A DNA stretch of 64,000 nucleotides from Gemmatimonadaceae bacterium (GCA_025358925.1 JANYHT010000050.1:186001-250000), one strand, 5' to 3'; shown: positions 35,410 through 45,441, counted from the first letter of the stretch. The notes: generated by a model not told the origin, from the sequence alone. A program made the numbers and translations.

Positions 35410-35504
35410 CACTCGCGGCTGGTCCGCCGAGTGGAGCGAGTGCATTTTTCGTCGAACGCGGGTATGCGTCTCTGAGGTTTCCTTCGATCATTCGCTAGAC
35501 ACAC

Positions 35505-36881
35505 ATGAGCCCTTTGCGCATCCTCGTAGTTGACGACGAACCGGGTATTCGCCAAGCGCTTGGTCAGCTGCTGGAGTACGAAGGCTACGAGGTCCGCACG
35601 GCGGCGGGTGGAACCGACGGACTCGCGGAGTACGAGAAATTCAAACCGCAGCTGGTTTTTCTCGATGTGAAAATGGCCGGGCTCGACGGCCTTGAAGTGT
35701 TGAAGCGTCTGCGACAGCTCGATCCGCGCGCGATGGTGGTGATGATCTCGGGACACGCGACCATTCAAACGGCGGTTGAAGCGACACAGTTGGGCGCATA
35801 CGATATTCTCGAGAAGCCACTCGATACCGATCGCGTCTTGGTGTTGTTGCGAAATGCGCTCGAACAGCGCACGCTCACTGAAGAAAATGAACGTTTACGA
35901 CAAACGGTTGAATCGCGCTACGAAATTGTCGGACGCACGTATGCGGTGCGGGCATTGCTCGAACGCATCGAGAAAGTGGCGGGTACGCCGGCGCGCGTGC
36001 TGATCACCGGCGAAAATGGCACGGGCAAAGAGCTCGTGGCGCGCGCGTTACATCGGGGTTCGACGCGCGCACGCAAACCGTTTATAGAAGTGAATTGTGC
36101 GGCGATTCCGTCGGAGTTAATTGAAAGCGAATTATTTGGCCACATGAAGGGCTCGTTCACCGGAGCTATCGCGGATCGCGCCGGAAAGTTTGAGCAAGCC
36201 GATCATGGGACGCTGTTTCTTGATGAGATTGGCGACATGTCACTGGCCGCGCAGGCGAAAGTTTTGCGAGTTCTGCAAGACGGCGTGGTCACGCGCATTG
36301 GCGGCAACAAGCCCATTCAGGTGGATGTGCGCGTACTCGCGGCGACCAACAAAGATGTCGAGGAAGAAATTGCGGTGGGTCGGTTCCGCGAAGACCTGTA
36401 CTATCGACTGAATGTCGTGCCCATCGCGGTGCCACCACTGCGTGAACGACGCGAAGATGTGGAGATGTTGGTCGCGCACTTCTTGCAGCAACTGGCAGCA
36501 CGCGATGGATTTCCTGTGCGCAATATCACCGACGATGCGCTGCGACGATTGACCGAGTTGGACTGGCCCGGCAATGTCCGCGAGTTGCGGAATACCGTAG
36601 AACGTCTGGTCATCTTGGCCAACGGACCCACGATCAACGAAGCGGATATTGAACGACTCGTTGGACGTCGGGCTGTCGAACCAGCGGCATTAGGCGGACT
36701 GGCGGACTGCGACACCTTTGAAGATTTCAAAAACGCCGCCGAACGCGCATTTTTGCTCACCAAGTTGCGCGCGTATGACTGGAACGTTTCAGAAACCGCG
36801 CGCGGCCTCGACATGCCGCGGTCGAATCTCTATAAGAAGATCGAGCGTTATGGTTTGACACGCGAAAGCACACCCGCCTGA
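35505..36881 (+). CDS. NtrC-family sigma-54-dependent response regulator (NtrX-like)
   Basis: 458 residues: receiver domain with phospho-acceptor D54 (LVFLDVKM), lysine and threonine of the switch face, then an AAA+ domain with Walker A GENGTGKE, GSFTGA loop (for contact with sigma-54; the common form is GAFTGA), Walker B LFLDEIGDMS and arginine fingers, and a C-terminal Fis-type helix-turn-helix (NVSETARGLDMPRSNLYKKI). The layout and end (KKIERYGL) resemble NtrX. A partner kinase of NtrY type lies 22 kb upstream at 8909 and is not adjacent here. It is followed at 12 bases by a membrane protein gene. Confidence 0.92.
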   Translation: MSPLRILVVDDEPGIRQALGQLLEYEGYEVRTAAGGTDGLAEYEKFKPQLVFLDVKMAGLDGLEVLKRLRQLDPRAMVVMISGHATIQTAVEATQLGAYDILEKPLDTDRVLVLLRNALEQRTLTEENERLRQTVESRYEIVGRTYAVRALLERIEKVAGTPARVLITGENGTGKELVARALHRGSTRARKPFIEVNCAAIPSELIESELFGHMKGSFTGAIADRAGKFEQADHGTLFLDEIGDMSLAAQAKVLRVLQDGVVTRIGGNKPIQVDVRVLAATNKDVEEEIAVGRFREDLYYRLNVVPIAVPPLRERREDVEMLVAHFLQQLAARDGFPVRNITDDALRRLTELDWPGNVRELRNTVERLVILANGPTINEADIERLVGRRAVEPAALGGLADCDTFEDFKNAAERAFLLTKLRAYDWNVSETARGLDMPRSNLYKKIERYGLTRESTPA

Positions 36882-36893
36882 TACAACGCCACC

Positions 36894-37469
36894 ATGACCG
36901 ATCGCAATTGGGAAGCAGAACTCGCGAAAATCGACAAGCAACTCGCGTCCGTATCCGACGATCAGTTGCTGGCGAAGCCCGTGCCTGCGGGGAAAGCGTT
37001 GCCGCCTGGCAAATCACCGCCTTCTGTTGCAAGCGCTCCCTCGGTGCGCACCGCGACCGCGCCGACCACTTCCGCTACCACCGGGACGTGGCGCGGATGG
37101 GTAAAAGTGGTCATCGCAGTCGCAGGAGCTGCAGGACTGATGTTTTGGCCATTTGCGGGTCATTGCGGCTGGCCGCTTGTCGGATTCACCGCCGCCACTG
37201 GCGCCGTCGCACTCCTCGGCGTCTGGAGTGCGGTAGGCACATGGCGGCACCGACTGGGCGTGGCGCATTTCGCCTCGTTACTCGTCATTGTCTGGGGCGT
37301 GCTGTTGGGCGCTCGGGAGGTGCTGCCGCGGATCGGCTACGCGATACCCACGGAGCTGCGCGGCGCGCACTGGCAATGTGAGATGGGGTCACCTTCGCTG
37401 TCAGCGCCAAATACCGCGCCAACAGTGCTGCCACCGGCGAATCCCGTACCGAGCACGCCACGCGCTTGA
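36894..37469 (+). CDS. Hypothetical membrane protein
   Basis: 191 residues with a cytoplasmic, Pro/Ser/Ala-rich N-terminal region (residues about 1-65), three hydrophobic helices (about 70-90, 95-115 and 125-145) and a short C-terminal tail with one cysteine-containing HWQCEM stretch. It starts 12 bases after the response regulator, so they probably share a transcript. No known domain was recognised. Confidence 0.7.
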   Translation: MTDRNWEAELAKIDKQLASVSDDQLLAKPVPAGKALPPGKSPPSVASAPSVRTATAPTTSATTGTWRGWVKVVIAVAGAAGLMFWPFAGHCGWPLVGFTAATGAVALLGVWSAVGTWRHRLGVAHFASLLVIVWGVLLGAREVLPRIGYAIPTELRGAHWQCEMGSPSLSAPNTAPTVLPPANPVPSTPRA

Positions 37470-37485
37470 TTGAGTAGGTTTCGAG

Positions 37486-38979
37486 ATGACGACGTTCAAG
37501 AATTTTATCGGCGGCCAGTGGGTCGCGCCCGCAACGGGCGAATATTTCGACAATCGCAATCCGGCCGATCAAGACGATTTCATCGGTCGTTTCCCTGCAT
37601 CTGGCGCGGAGGATGTGGAGCGTGCCGTACAGAGTGCGGTGCGCGGATTTGCGCGTTGGAAAAACACACCAGCACCGGCGCGCGGCGATGTGCTGCGACG
37701 TGTTGGTGATTTACTCGCGGCGCGCAAAGAAGAAATTGCGACGCTGATGACGCGCGAGATGGGAAAGCCACTCGCGGAAACGCGCGGCGACGTGCAGGAA
37801 GGCATCGACACCGCGTACTACGCAGCAACCGAGGGTCGCCGCCTCTTCGGTCATACAGTGCCAAGCGAGTTGCGAGAGAAATGGGCGATGAGTATGCGTC
37901 GTCCAATTGGGGTGTGCGGTTTAATCACGCCGTTCAATTTCCCTTTAGCGATTCCGACGTGGAAGGCGTTCCCGGCACTGCTGTGTGGCAACTCAGTCAT
38001 TCTCAAGCCAGCGGAAGATGTCCCGCACACGGCCACCGTGTTGGTGGAAATTTTGCTTGAAGCCGGACTGCCATCGGACGTGATTCAACTGGTGCATGGT
38101 ATGGGTGAAGTCGGCAAAGCCATCGTCGAACATCCGCTGGTGCCTGTGATTTCATTTACCGGATCAACGGAAACTGGGCGCTCGATTGGGGAAACATGCG
38201 GCCGCATGCACAAACGACTCTCGCTTGAAATGGGTGGCAAGAACGCGCAGATCGTGCTTGATGATGCGAATCTCGATCTCGCGATTGACGGAGTGTTGTG
38301 GGGGGCATTCGGCACGACTGGACAACGGTGTACGGCGACTAGTCGTTTGATTTTGCAAGATGGTATTCACGACACGTTCGTCGATCAGCTTGTGGCGCGT
38401 GCGACGGCGCTCCGATTAGGTGATGGTCGGCTGGCCGGCACCGATGTAGGTCCGTTGGTGCATGCGACCTCGCGCGAAAAAGTTGAACGCTATGTGCAAA
38501 TTGGCCTGAGCCAAGGTGCCACGTTGCGCACCGGAGGACGACGCGCGTCCGGCACCTTGAACGGCGGCTCGCTCGAGCGCGGATTTTTCTTCGAACCCAC
38601 CATCTTCACGGGTGTGACGGCGGGCTCACGCTTGGAGCAAGAAGAAATTTTCGGACCAGTGTTGTCCGTTATCCGGGTGCCGAGTGTGGAGGAGGCATTC
38701 ACGGTAAACAATGACGTGCGCTACGGACTTTCGTCCTCCATATATACCTCGAACGTGAACGTCGCCTTTCGTGCGCTGCAGGATCTCGATAACGGGATCA
38801 CGTACGTGAATGCGCCAACGATTGGTGCCGAGGCGCACATGCCGTTTGGTGGTGTGAAGGAAACGGGCAACGGTCATCGCGAGGGCGGCTGGGAAGTGTA
38901 CGAATTTTATTCGGAGACGAAGGTGGGATACGTCGACTATTCTGGCGTATTGCAGCGTGCACAGATAGACAACTATTGA
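37486..38979 (+). CDS. NAD-dependent aldehyde dehydrogenase
   Basis: 497 residues of full aldehyde dehydrogenase length. Seen are the N-terminal FKNFIGGQWVAPATGEYFD, LITPFNFPLAIPTWK (cofactor and oxyanion region), FTGSTETGRSIGETCG, general base Glu in LEMGGKNAQIV, nucleophile Cys in TTGQRCTATSRLIL, and FGGVKETGNGHREGG near the end. It resembles the branch containing alpha-ketoglutaric semialdehyde and related dehydrogenases; the substrate is not clear. It is not a copy of the gene at 14809, which is 34 residues shorter and has other motifs. Confidence 0.88.
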   Translation: MTTFKNFIGGQWVAPATGEYFDNRNPADQDDFIGRFPASGAEDVERAVQSAVRGFARWKNTPAPARGDVLRRVGDLLAARKEEIATLMTREMGKPLAETRGDVQEGIDTAYYAATEGRRLFGHTVPSELREKWAMSMRRPIGVCGLITPFNFPLAIPTWKAFPALLCGNSVILKPAEDVPHTATVLVEILLEAGLPSDVIQLVHGMGEVGKAIVEHPLVPVISFTGSTETGRSIGETCGRMHKRLSLEMGGKNAQIVLDDANLDLAIDGVLWGAFGTTGQRCTATSRLILQDGIHDTFVDQLVARATALRLGDGRLAGTDVGPLVHATSREKVERYVQIGLSQGATLRTGGRRASGTLNGGSLERGFFFEPTIFTGVTAGSRLEQEEIFGPVLSVIRVPSVEEAFTVNNDVRYGLSSSIYTSNVNVAFRALQDLDNGITYVNAPTIGAEAHMPFGGVKETGNGHREGGWEVYEFYSETKVGYVDYSGVLQRAQIDNY

Positions 38980-39019
38980 CGGTGCCCGCGCGACGGCTTT
39001 ATTCAACGAGAGGCGCGCA

Positions 39020-39877
39020 GTGTCCCCGACGACAGCGAACGAAGTGCCGATGGATCGTCCGGTAGTGACCCCACCCGAAGCGCCGCGCACCGTGCCCACG
39101 ATTGCTGATCGTGACGAAGCCGTGCGATCAGCAGCGCTGCGAGCGGCCAACGGTCGCACACGTACCGCGCATCCGCTTCGTCTCACGTGGTTGTGGGAAT
39201 GGGCGAAGGTTTTCCCAGCAGCCGTGCTGCTGTTTTTGGTGCTTCGGGCGTTTTTCGTGGAAGCCTACAAAATCCCGTCGGGCAGTATGGAGCGCACGCT
39301 ATTGGTGGGCGATTTCCTACTCGTCAACAAGTTGGTCTATGGAGCCGAATTTCCATTTACAGGAAAACGACTGCCGGCCATTCGTACACCGAAACTTGGT
39401 GACGTCGTGGTGTTTGACTGGCCGGTCGACCCGAGCAAAAATTTCGTCAAACGGTTGGTCGGACTTCCGGGAGACACGCTGTCCATGCGCGATGGGGTGC
39501 TCTCGCGCAACGGAGCGCGTCTCGTGGAGCAGTACGTTGTGCACTCGGAGCCGGGCGTCGATCCCGTCAACGAAGACTTTCGTTGGCAGCGCGGCTATCT
39601 CGTGAATACCGCGTCGGCTGCCGATACGCCGCCGAGTGGTGGGTATCGACCGTCGCGCAATAATTGGGGGCCGTTGGTGGTGCCCCCCAGTCACATGTTC
39701 GTGTTGGGAGACAACCGCGATAATTCGCTCGACAGTCGCTACTGGGGTTTCGTACCCGATAGTTTATTGCGTGGCACTCCACTCGTTGTGTACTACAGCT
39801 TCACGCCAGACTCCGCCGCGATTGCGCCTTGGCTCACGCGTATTCGTTGGGGGCGTGTAGGAAACGTGGTGCGTTGA
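39020..39877 (+). CDS. lepB: Signal peptidase I
   Basis: 285 residues (GTG at 39020; ATG at 39050 is an alternative). One membrane helix (AKVFPAAVLLFLVLRAFFVEAY) precedes the catalytic domain: serine S89 in SGSMERTLLVGD, the lysine K144 in FVKRLVGLPGD, and the NRDNSLDSRYWG box that follows, all as expected for type I signal peptidases. It cleaves Sec signal peptides at the outer face of the inner membrane. The N-terminal about 50 residues are Pro/Ala/Arg-rich and likely cytoplasmic. It precedes the sigma factor gene by about 106 bases. Confidence 0.93.
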   Translation: MSPTTANEVPMDRPVVTPPEAPRTVPTIADRDEAVRSAALRAANGRTRTAHPLRLTWLWEWAKVFPAAVLLFLVLRAFFVEAYKIPSGSMERTLLVGDFLLVNKLVYGAEFPFTGKRLPAIRTPKLGDVVVFDWPVDPSKNFVKRLVGLPGDTLSMRDGVLSRNGARLVEQYVVHSEPGVDPVNEDFRWQRGYLVNTASAADTPPSGGYRPSRNNWGPLVVPPSHMFVLGDNRDNSLDSRYWGFVPDSLLRGTPLVVYYSFTPDSAAIAPWLTRIRWGRVGNVVR

Positions 39878-39983
39878 CGTAGACTTCCACGAAAGTTCAC
39901 GATTCGTTTTGTCCGTGGCACCCGCGTCTCCACACGCGACCCCGCCGTCCGCCTCGCCTACCGTTCCACGAGCCGCTGTCCTC

Positions 39984-40847
39984 ATGGCCGTCACATCGTC
40001 GAAAAAGAAAGCGTCCACGTACGACGAAGGGTCGCTCGACCAATACCTGCGAGACATCAGCGCGTATCCGCTGATCTCGCGAGAAGAAGAAGCCGAACTG
40101 GCTCGACGCATTCGCGTGAGCGATCAGGAAGCGCTCGACAAGCTGGTGCGCTCGAATTTGCGGTTTGTGGTGTCTGTGGCAAAAAAATATCAGAATCAAG
40201 GCGTGTCGCTCTCCGACTTGATCAACGAGGGCAACCTCGGCCTCATTCGCGCGGCGCACAAGTTTGATGAAACGAAGGGCATCAAGTTTATCTCGTATGC
40301 CGTGTGGTGGATTCGCCAAGCGATTTTGCAAGCGCTCGCCGAACAGTCCCGCATTGTACGCGTCCCGCTGAATCGCGCGGGGACGTTGCATCGCATCGGC
40401 AAGCGCGCGAACACGCTCCTGCAGGAACTTGGACGCGAAGCCACGCACGCCGAGATTGCCGAAGGGATGGACATTTCTGAAGAAGAAGTGTCAAAGACGA
40501 TGTCTATTTCGCAGGTGCATTTGTCGCTCGACGCGCCACTTACGCCAGGCGAAGACAATCGCTTACTCGACTATCTCGCCGACACGGTTAATCCAACACC
40601 CGACGAGATCACGTTCGAAAAGGCGCTCACGGAAGCGATCCAAGATTCGTTGGGTAGTCTGAAAGATCGGGAAGCCCGCATTCTTAAATTGTACTTCGGC
40701 ATCGAAGATACCGAGCCGATGACGCTTGAAGAGATCGGCGGACTGCTTGGCATCACGCGGGAACGGGTGCGACAAATCAAAGAGAAGGCGCTTTCACGCT
40801 TGCGTCACGTCTCGCGCGCCAAGTCCCTCGAAAGTTTCCTCGGCTAG
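39984..40847 (+). CDS. rpoD: Primary-type RNA polymerase sigma factor (short sigma-70)
   Basis: From the ATG at 39984 the protein has 287 residues, shorter than RpoD of enterobacteria (613) because region 1.1 and the non-conserved insert are missing. Regions 1.2 to 4.2 are present: SLDQYLRDISAYPLISREEE, core helix DLINEGNLGLIRAAHKFD, region 2.4 FISYAVWWIRQAILQAL, and region 4.2 TLEEIGGLLGITRERVRQIK. The frame extends upstream to 39909, but the 25 extra residues are Pro/Ala-rich and unlike sigma factors. It may be the housekeeping sigma factor or a group 2 relative; a second such gene cannot be excluded outside the window. Confidence 0.85.
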   Translation: MAVTSSKKKASTYDEGSLDQYLRDISAYPLISREEEAELARRIRVSDQEALDKLVRSNLRFVVSVAKKYQNQGVSLSDLINEGNLGLIRAAHKFDETKGIKFISYAVWWIRQAILQALAEQSRIVRVPLNRAGTLHRIGKRANTLLQELGREATHAEIAEGMDISEEEVSKTMSISQVHLSLDAPLTPGEDNRLLDYLADTVNPTPDEITFEKALTEAIQDSLGSLKDREARILKLYFGIEDTEPMTLEEIGGLLGITRERVRQIKEKALSRLRHVSRAKSLESFLG

Positions 40848-40864
40848 CCCCAGTCTCTCGTCTT

Positions 40865-41365
40865 ATGGCCACGAATAGTTCGTTCGACGTCACCACTGGC
40901 GTCGACCTGCAGGAAGTCGACAACGCCGTGAATCAAGCGCAAAAAGAAATTGCGCAGCGGTACGATTTTAAGGGCGCGACCGCGACGATTGAGTTCAAAC
41001 GCACCGAAGGCGAGTTGTTGTTGATCACCGACAGCGATATGCGCATGGAAGCGATGTTTGATGTCATTCAGTCCAAGTTGATCAAACGCGGTGTGCCCGT
41101 GAAGAATCTGGACATGGGCGAGGTAAAGCCAGCGGGTGGAGACACCGTCCGCCGAGAGATCAAACTCAAAATGGCGCTGGATAGCGATACGGCGAAAAAG
41201 GTTTCGGCCTTTCTGAAAGACGCGAAACTAAAGAAAGTGCAGGCGTCCATTCAGGGTGATCAAGTGCGCGTCTCCTCGCCGTCGAAAGACGACTTGCAGG
41301 AAGCAATTGCGGTACTGCGCAAAGGCGATTTTGGCGTAGAACTCCAATTCGGCAACTTCCGATAA
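40865..41365 (+). CDS. yajQ: YajQ-family nucleotide-binding protein
   Basis: 166 residues matching the YajQ (DUF520) pattern: SSFDVTTGVDLQEVDNAVNQ at the start, RYDFKGATATIEF, ITDSDMRMEAMFDVIQSKL, and the C-terminal VQASIQGDQVRVSSPSKDDL. Known members bind c-di-GMP or nucleic acids and affect virulence or translation. It is 17 bases after rpoD and 27 bases before rimO, so probably part of one transcript. A diguanylate cyclase is at 16222. Confidence 0.93.
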   Translation: MATNSSFDVTTGVDLQEVDNAVNQAQKEIAQRYDFKGATATIEFKRTEGELLLITDSDMRMEAMFDVIQSKLIKRGVPVKNLDMGEVKPAGGDTVRREIKLKMALDSDTAKKVSAFLKDAKLKKVQASIQGDQVRVSSPSKDDLQEAIAVLRKGDFGVELQFGNFR

Positions 41366-41392
41366 GCTGCCGTTTCCGGGTATCTTTCCGGA

Positions 41393-42790
41393 ATGTTGAA
41401 ATTCGGCTTGGTCACCCTCGGGTGCGATAAGAACACGGTGGACTCCGAGCGGTATCTCGCCGACCTCATTGCGCACGGTGCCGAACAGGTCACGGACCTG
41501 CGTGAGGCCGAGGTGGTGGTGGTGAACACCTGCGGCTTTATCGATGCGGCGAAGAAGGAATCGATTGATGCGATTCTTGATGCGACGCGCCTGAAGGACG
41601 ACGGCGCATGCAAAGCGGTGTTCGCGATTGGGTGCATGATCGAGCGACACAAAACCGAACTCGAAGACGCGTTGCCTGAAGTGGATGTGTTTTTGGGCAC
41701 GTCGGAGACGGATCGACTCGTACCGGAGTTGGTCGAGCGCGGCTTCCTCGGTGGCGCGATGCTCGAGCACCCGGGCGTGCGCGTGTTTGGCGGCGATGCT
41801 GCGCACGTGCGGTACTTGAAAGTCAGCGAAGGCTGCGATCATGGCTGCGCGTTTTGCGCGATTCCGCTGATGCGCGGCAAGCACCGCTCGTTTGCGCTGG
41901 ACGATCTCGTGCGCGAAGCGCAATTGCTGGAGTTACAAGGCGCGCGCGAACTGAATCTCGTTGCGCAGGATTTGGCGCACTACGGGCGTGATCGCCGCGA
42001 TGGATTTGCCCTCCCGGAACTGCTCGAGGCGTTGGTGCGCGAGACATCAATTCCGTGGCTACGCAATTTGTATTTGTACTCGGCGGGCATTACGCCACGT
42101 CTGCTCGAGGTAATTGCGGCAAATCCGCGCGTGTTACGGTATGTCGACACGCCCATGCAGCATGGATCGGACGCGGTACTCGCGCGCATGCGTCGACCAG
42201 AACGACAGAAAACAATTCGTGAACGGTTGCAACGCTATCGCGATATCGTGCCAGACTTAGCCGTGCGTACCACGGTGATCGTTGGTTTTCCTGGCGAAAC
42301 CGAAGACGATTTTAATGTGCTCTGCGATTTCCTCGAGGAGATGCAGTTTGATCGCGTGGGTTGCTTCACGTATTCGGCGCAGGAAGGCACGCGCGCGTTT
42401 GACATGGAAGACGATGTGCCGGATTCGATTAAGAGCGAGCGCAAGGAGCGCGTCGAAGAGTTGCAGCGCGCCATCACATCGGAACGCTATGAGCGGTTCC
42501 TTGGCACGACGACGCGTGTGATGGTGGATCGCGCGGGCGATGTGCCGGGCCGACTGGTGTGTCGTGCGCCGTGGCAAGCGGATGATATTGATGGTGTGAC
42601 CTTTGTGCGCGGCGCGGCGCCACCGGGGGCGCTCCTCGATGTCACGATCGATCACGTGGTAGACGATTACGATTTTTCGGCAACGATGCACGCGATTGCC
42701 GATCTGCCGCACAATGCGGAGCGACGACCATCCCGCATCTTGCCGCTGGCGACTATCGGTCTTTCTACAGTGGGGAGTTACGGACGATGA
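41393..42790 (+). CDS. rimO: Ribosomal protein uS12 methylthiotransferase RimO
   Basis: 465 residues with the RimO layout: N-terminal UPF0004 domain with cysteines in LGCDKNTVDSE, VVNTCGF and IGCMIE (auxiliary iron-sulfur cluster), a radical-SAM domain with the CDHGCAFCAIP motif, and a C-terminal TRAM domain. It adds a methylthio group to an aspartate of ribosomal protein S12. The stop overlaps the ATG of hemL by 4 bases (ATGA), so the two genes are translationally linked. Confidence 0.95.
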   Translation: MLKFGLVTLGCDKNTVDSERYLADLIAHGAEQVTDLREAEVVVVNTCGFIDAAKKESIDAILDATRLKDDGACKAVFAIGCMIERHKTELEDALPEVDVFLGTSETDRLVPELVERGFLGGAMLEHPGVRVFGGDAAHVRYLKVSEGCDHGCAFCAIPLMRGKHRSFALDDLVREAQLLELQGARELNLVAQDLAHYGRDRRDGFALPELLEALVRETSIPWLRNLYLYSAGITPRLLEVIAANPRVLRYVDTPMQHGSDAVLARMRRPERQKTIRERLQRYRDIVPDLAVRTTVIVGFPGETEDDFNVLCDFLEEMQFDRVGCFTYSAQEGTRAFDMEDDVPDSIKSERKERVEELQRAITSERYERFLGTTTRVMVDRAGDVPGRLVCRAPWQADDIDGVTFVRGAAPPGALLDVTIDHVVDDYDFSATMHAIADLPHNAERRPSRILPLATIGLSTVGSYGR

Positions 42791-44121
42791 GGATAAGCAC
42801 CGCACTTGATGTTGTTGGCGCAGCGATTGATCGACCGAGCGCGCGTTCCGCCGCAATCATGGCGCGAGGGCGCGCTCGTTTTCCGGGTGGTGTGAATTCG
42901 CCGGTGCGTGCGTTTGGTGGCGTTGGTGGCGAACCGTTTGTTGTCGCGCGGGGCGACGGTGCGCGCATCTGGGATGTCGATGGCAACGAATACATCGACT
43001 ATGTGTTGTCGTGGGGACCGCTCGTGCTCGGTCATGCACCGCGTGTGGTGTTGGACGCGTTGACTCGTACGATGAAAGACGGCACGAGCTTTGGCATGCC
43101 CACCGGACTTGAAGTGGAGTTGGCCGAGCGCATCGTGGAGCGCATGCCGCATCTGGAAATGATGCGCTTTACGTCGAGCGGCACCGAGGCCGCGATGAGC
43201 GTTGCGCGATTGGCTCGTGCTGTCACGAAGCGCGAACACATTCTCAAATTTGAAGGCTGCTATCACGGTCACGCCGATTCGTTTCTGGTGCGCGCGGGGT
43301 CGGGCGTTGCCACGCTTGGCTTGCCCGATTCACCGGGTGTGCCAGACGCGCTCGCGAAGTTGACGCTCACGTGTCGGTACAACGATCTCGAGGCAGTGGA
43401 GAAAATTGCGCGCGAGGTGCCGTTGGCGTGCATCATGCTCGAACCGATTGTTGGTAACGGTGGCTTTATCGAACCGACGGCAGAATTTATTCCCGGATTG
43501 CGTCGCATTGCTGACGAAACCGGTGCGTTGCTCGTCTTTGATGAAGTTATGACAGGATTCCGCATTGCCTACGGTGGAGCGCGTGAGCGCTTCGATGTGA
43601 CGCCCGATCTCACCGCCCTCGGCAAGGTGATCGGCGGCGGCTTGCCCGTGGCCGCCTACGGTGGTCGACGGGACCTGATGTCGCGCATTGCGCCGACAGG
43701 TCCGGTGTATCAGGCGGGGACCTTGTCTGGAAATCCGTTGGCGATGGCGGCTGGCATTGCGACCTTGAGCGTTCTCACGCGCGACGTACACGACGCGATC
43801 ACGGCGCAGACGGCACGACTCGTTGAAGGCATGCGTGTCGTTGCGGCAACGCACAACGTGCCGTTTACGGCGGGTCATGCGGGTTCGATGTGGGGATTTT
43901 TCTTTCGCGCGGAACCCGTGCGCACGTTTGATGACGCAAAGTCGTCGGACACCGCGTTGTTTAAGCGGTTCTTTCATGCCGCGCGTCGTCGCGGTGTATC
44001 GCTGGCGCCGTCACCGTTTGAAGCGGGGTTTATGTCGGCGGCGCACGGAGCGCACGAGATTGACGTCACGCTCGAACGTTTGGATGCGGCGTTAGGTGCG
44101 GCTGTCGCGGATCGGGAGTAG
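42787..44121 (+). CDS. hemL: Glutamate-1-semialdehyde 2,1-aminomutase
   Basis: 444 residues with all HemL features: RFPGGVNSPVRAFGGVGG near the start, SWGPLVLGHAPRVV, SSGTEAAMSVARLARA, and the PLP-binding lysine K280 in LGKVIGGGLPVAAYGG. The enzyme converts glutamate-1-semialdehyde to 5-aminolevulinate in the C5 route to heme, so this organism probably uses that route. It overlaps rimO by 4 bases and abuts the SpoIID-like gene, whose GTG follows its TAG with no spacer. Confidence 0.95.
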   Translation: MRISTALDVVGAAIDRPSARSAAIMARGRARFPGGVNSPVRAFGGVGGEPFVVARGDGARIWDVDGNEYIDYVLSWGPLVLGHAPRVVLDALTRTMKDGTSFGMPTGLEVELAERIVERMPHLEMMRFTSSGTEAAMSVARLARAVTKREHILKFEGCYHGHADSFLVRAGSGVATLGLPDSPGVPDALAKLTLTCRYNDLEAVEKIAREVPLACIMLEPIVGNGGFIEPTAEFIPGLRRIADETGALLVFDEVMTGFRIAYGGARERFDVTPDLTALGKVIGGGLPVAAYGGRRDLMSRIAPTGPVYQAGTLSGNPLAMAAGIATLSVLTRDVHDAITAQTARLVEGMRVVAATHNVPFTAGHAGSMWGFFFRAEPVRTFDDAKSSDTALFKRFFHAARRRGVSLAPSPFEAGFMSAAHGAHEIDVTLERLDAALGAAVADRE

Positions 44122-45441
44122 GTGCACACGCCGTTGTTGCGTGTCGTCGCGACTGGTGCGATGGGTGCAGTTGTAGCGGCGGCGGTGTTCGCGCTCGCAT
44201 GTGCCCCGCGCGGCGGAGTTGCCGGCGGTGCGGTGATTGCGGGTATTGAACAGCACGGCAAACTGAGTGCGGATCGTGTGGTGCGTATTGCGTTGGCGGC
44301 GCGCGTTACGGTGGCGAGTGTGTCGGCCACTACAAAATGGCGTGTTGACGAACAAGGTGGTCGCCAGCTGCTGGTGCGCGGCGTTGGACGCGAGCAGTGG
44401 CGCATTGAGCAAAAGCAGGGACTGCTGCGCATTGCTGGTGTCGGGGACGATGCGACGCCGTGGCGCGCGGGGCCATTTGTCCTCACGCCGATCGCGAACG
44501 ACGGTATGGTGCAGTACGGCGGTCGTCGTTACCGCGGGACGTTGTGGATTACGGCTACGGATAGCGGCCTGTTGGTGGTCAACCGTCTCTTGGTCGAGGA
44601 GTATTTGCGCGGCGTGGTGCCTATCGAATTGGGCACGCGACTCGAGACCGATCGTTCGGCCTTGGAAGCGCAAGCGATTGCGGCACGCAGCTATGCATAT
44701 ATTCGCGTGCCGTCGGAAGAAGACCCGAGTCGTGCCGTGTCGTGGCACATGCTGGCAACCGTCGTGAATCAGGTGTATGCGGGTGCAGACGTTGAGCATC
44801 CGGTCGTGAATGCGGCCATCGATGCGACGGCTGGACTCGTGCTGCGATACGGTGGGCTGCTGGTCGATGCTCCGTATTCGTCGTCGTGCGGTGGTCGGAG
44901 TGCCGTACCGCACGACAACTGGCGTGATGCACGTGAGGAGCCGTATCTGCAGCCCGTTGACGATATCAATCCGGCTACTGGCGCGGCGTTCTGCGATATT
45001 GCGCCGCGTAACCATTGGACCGCCGAACTCGATGAAGCGCAATTGAGCGAGGCGGTGCGACGTGCGTTGGTTGCGGCCGGCGCGCGAACGCCGGAGCCAA
45101 GTGCCGTTCGCGAAGTGCGTATTGACGACCGCACGCCGTCTGGACGTGTAGGGACTTTGGTCCTACGGACTGATCGTGGCGACGTCACCGTACGCGCGAA
45201 TGATCTGCGCGCTGTGTTTCGCGATGCGCGTGACGCTATTCTACCCAGCACGTATTTTTCCATTGATCGCGAGTCGCGATTGCGCGGACATCTCACCGGT
45301 GTCGCGTTGCGTGGCGCCGGCAATGGGCACGGGGTAGGCATGTGTCAGTGGGGTGCGATCGGTCGATCGCGCGCGGGGCAGGATGCACGAACGATCCTGC
45401 GCCACTACTACCCGGGTACCATCGTCGGCTACGCGGACTGA
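44122..45441 (+). CDS. SpoIID/LytB-domain lipoprotein
   Basis: 439 residues from a GTG placed directly after the hemL stop. A lipoprotein signal ends at ALAC (VAAAVFALACAPRGG). The SpoIID domain is recognised by VNRLLVEEYLRGVVPIELG, ALEAQAIAARSYAYI, QVYAGADVEHPVVNAAID, TAGLVLRYGGLLVDAPYSSS, CGGRSAV, and the end GHGVGMCQWGAIGRSRAG. Known SpoIID enzymes cleave glycan strands of peptidoglycan after stem peptide removal. Outside spore-formers the domain appears in lytic enzymes of the cell wall. It is likely attached to the inner face of the outer membrane. Confidence 0.88.
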   Translation: MHTPLLRVVATGAMGAVVAAAVFALACAPRGGVAGGAVIAGIEQHGKLSADRVVRIALAARVTVASVSATTKWRVDEQGGRQLLVRGVGREQWRIEQKQGLLRIAGVGDDATPWRAGPFVLTPIANDGMVQYGGRRYRGTLWITATDSGLLVVNRLLVEEYLRGVVPIELGTRLETDRSALEAQAIAARSYAYIRVPSEEDPSRAVSWHMLATVVNQVYAGADVEHPVVNAAIDATAGLVLRYGGLLVDAPYSSSCGGRSAVPHDNWRDAREEPYLQPVDDINPATGAAFCDIAPRNHWTAELDEAQLSEAVRRALVAAGARTPEPSAVREVRIDDRTPSGRVGTLVLRTDRGDVTVRANDLRAVFRDARDAILPSTYFSIDRESRLRGHLTGVALRGAGNGHGVGMCQWGAIGRSRAGQDARTILRHYYPGTIVGYAD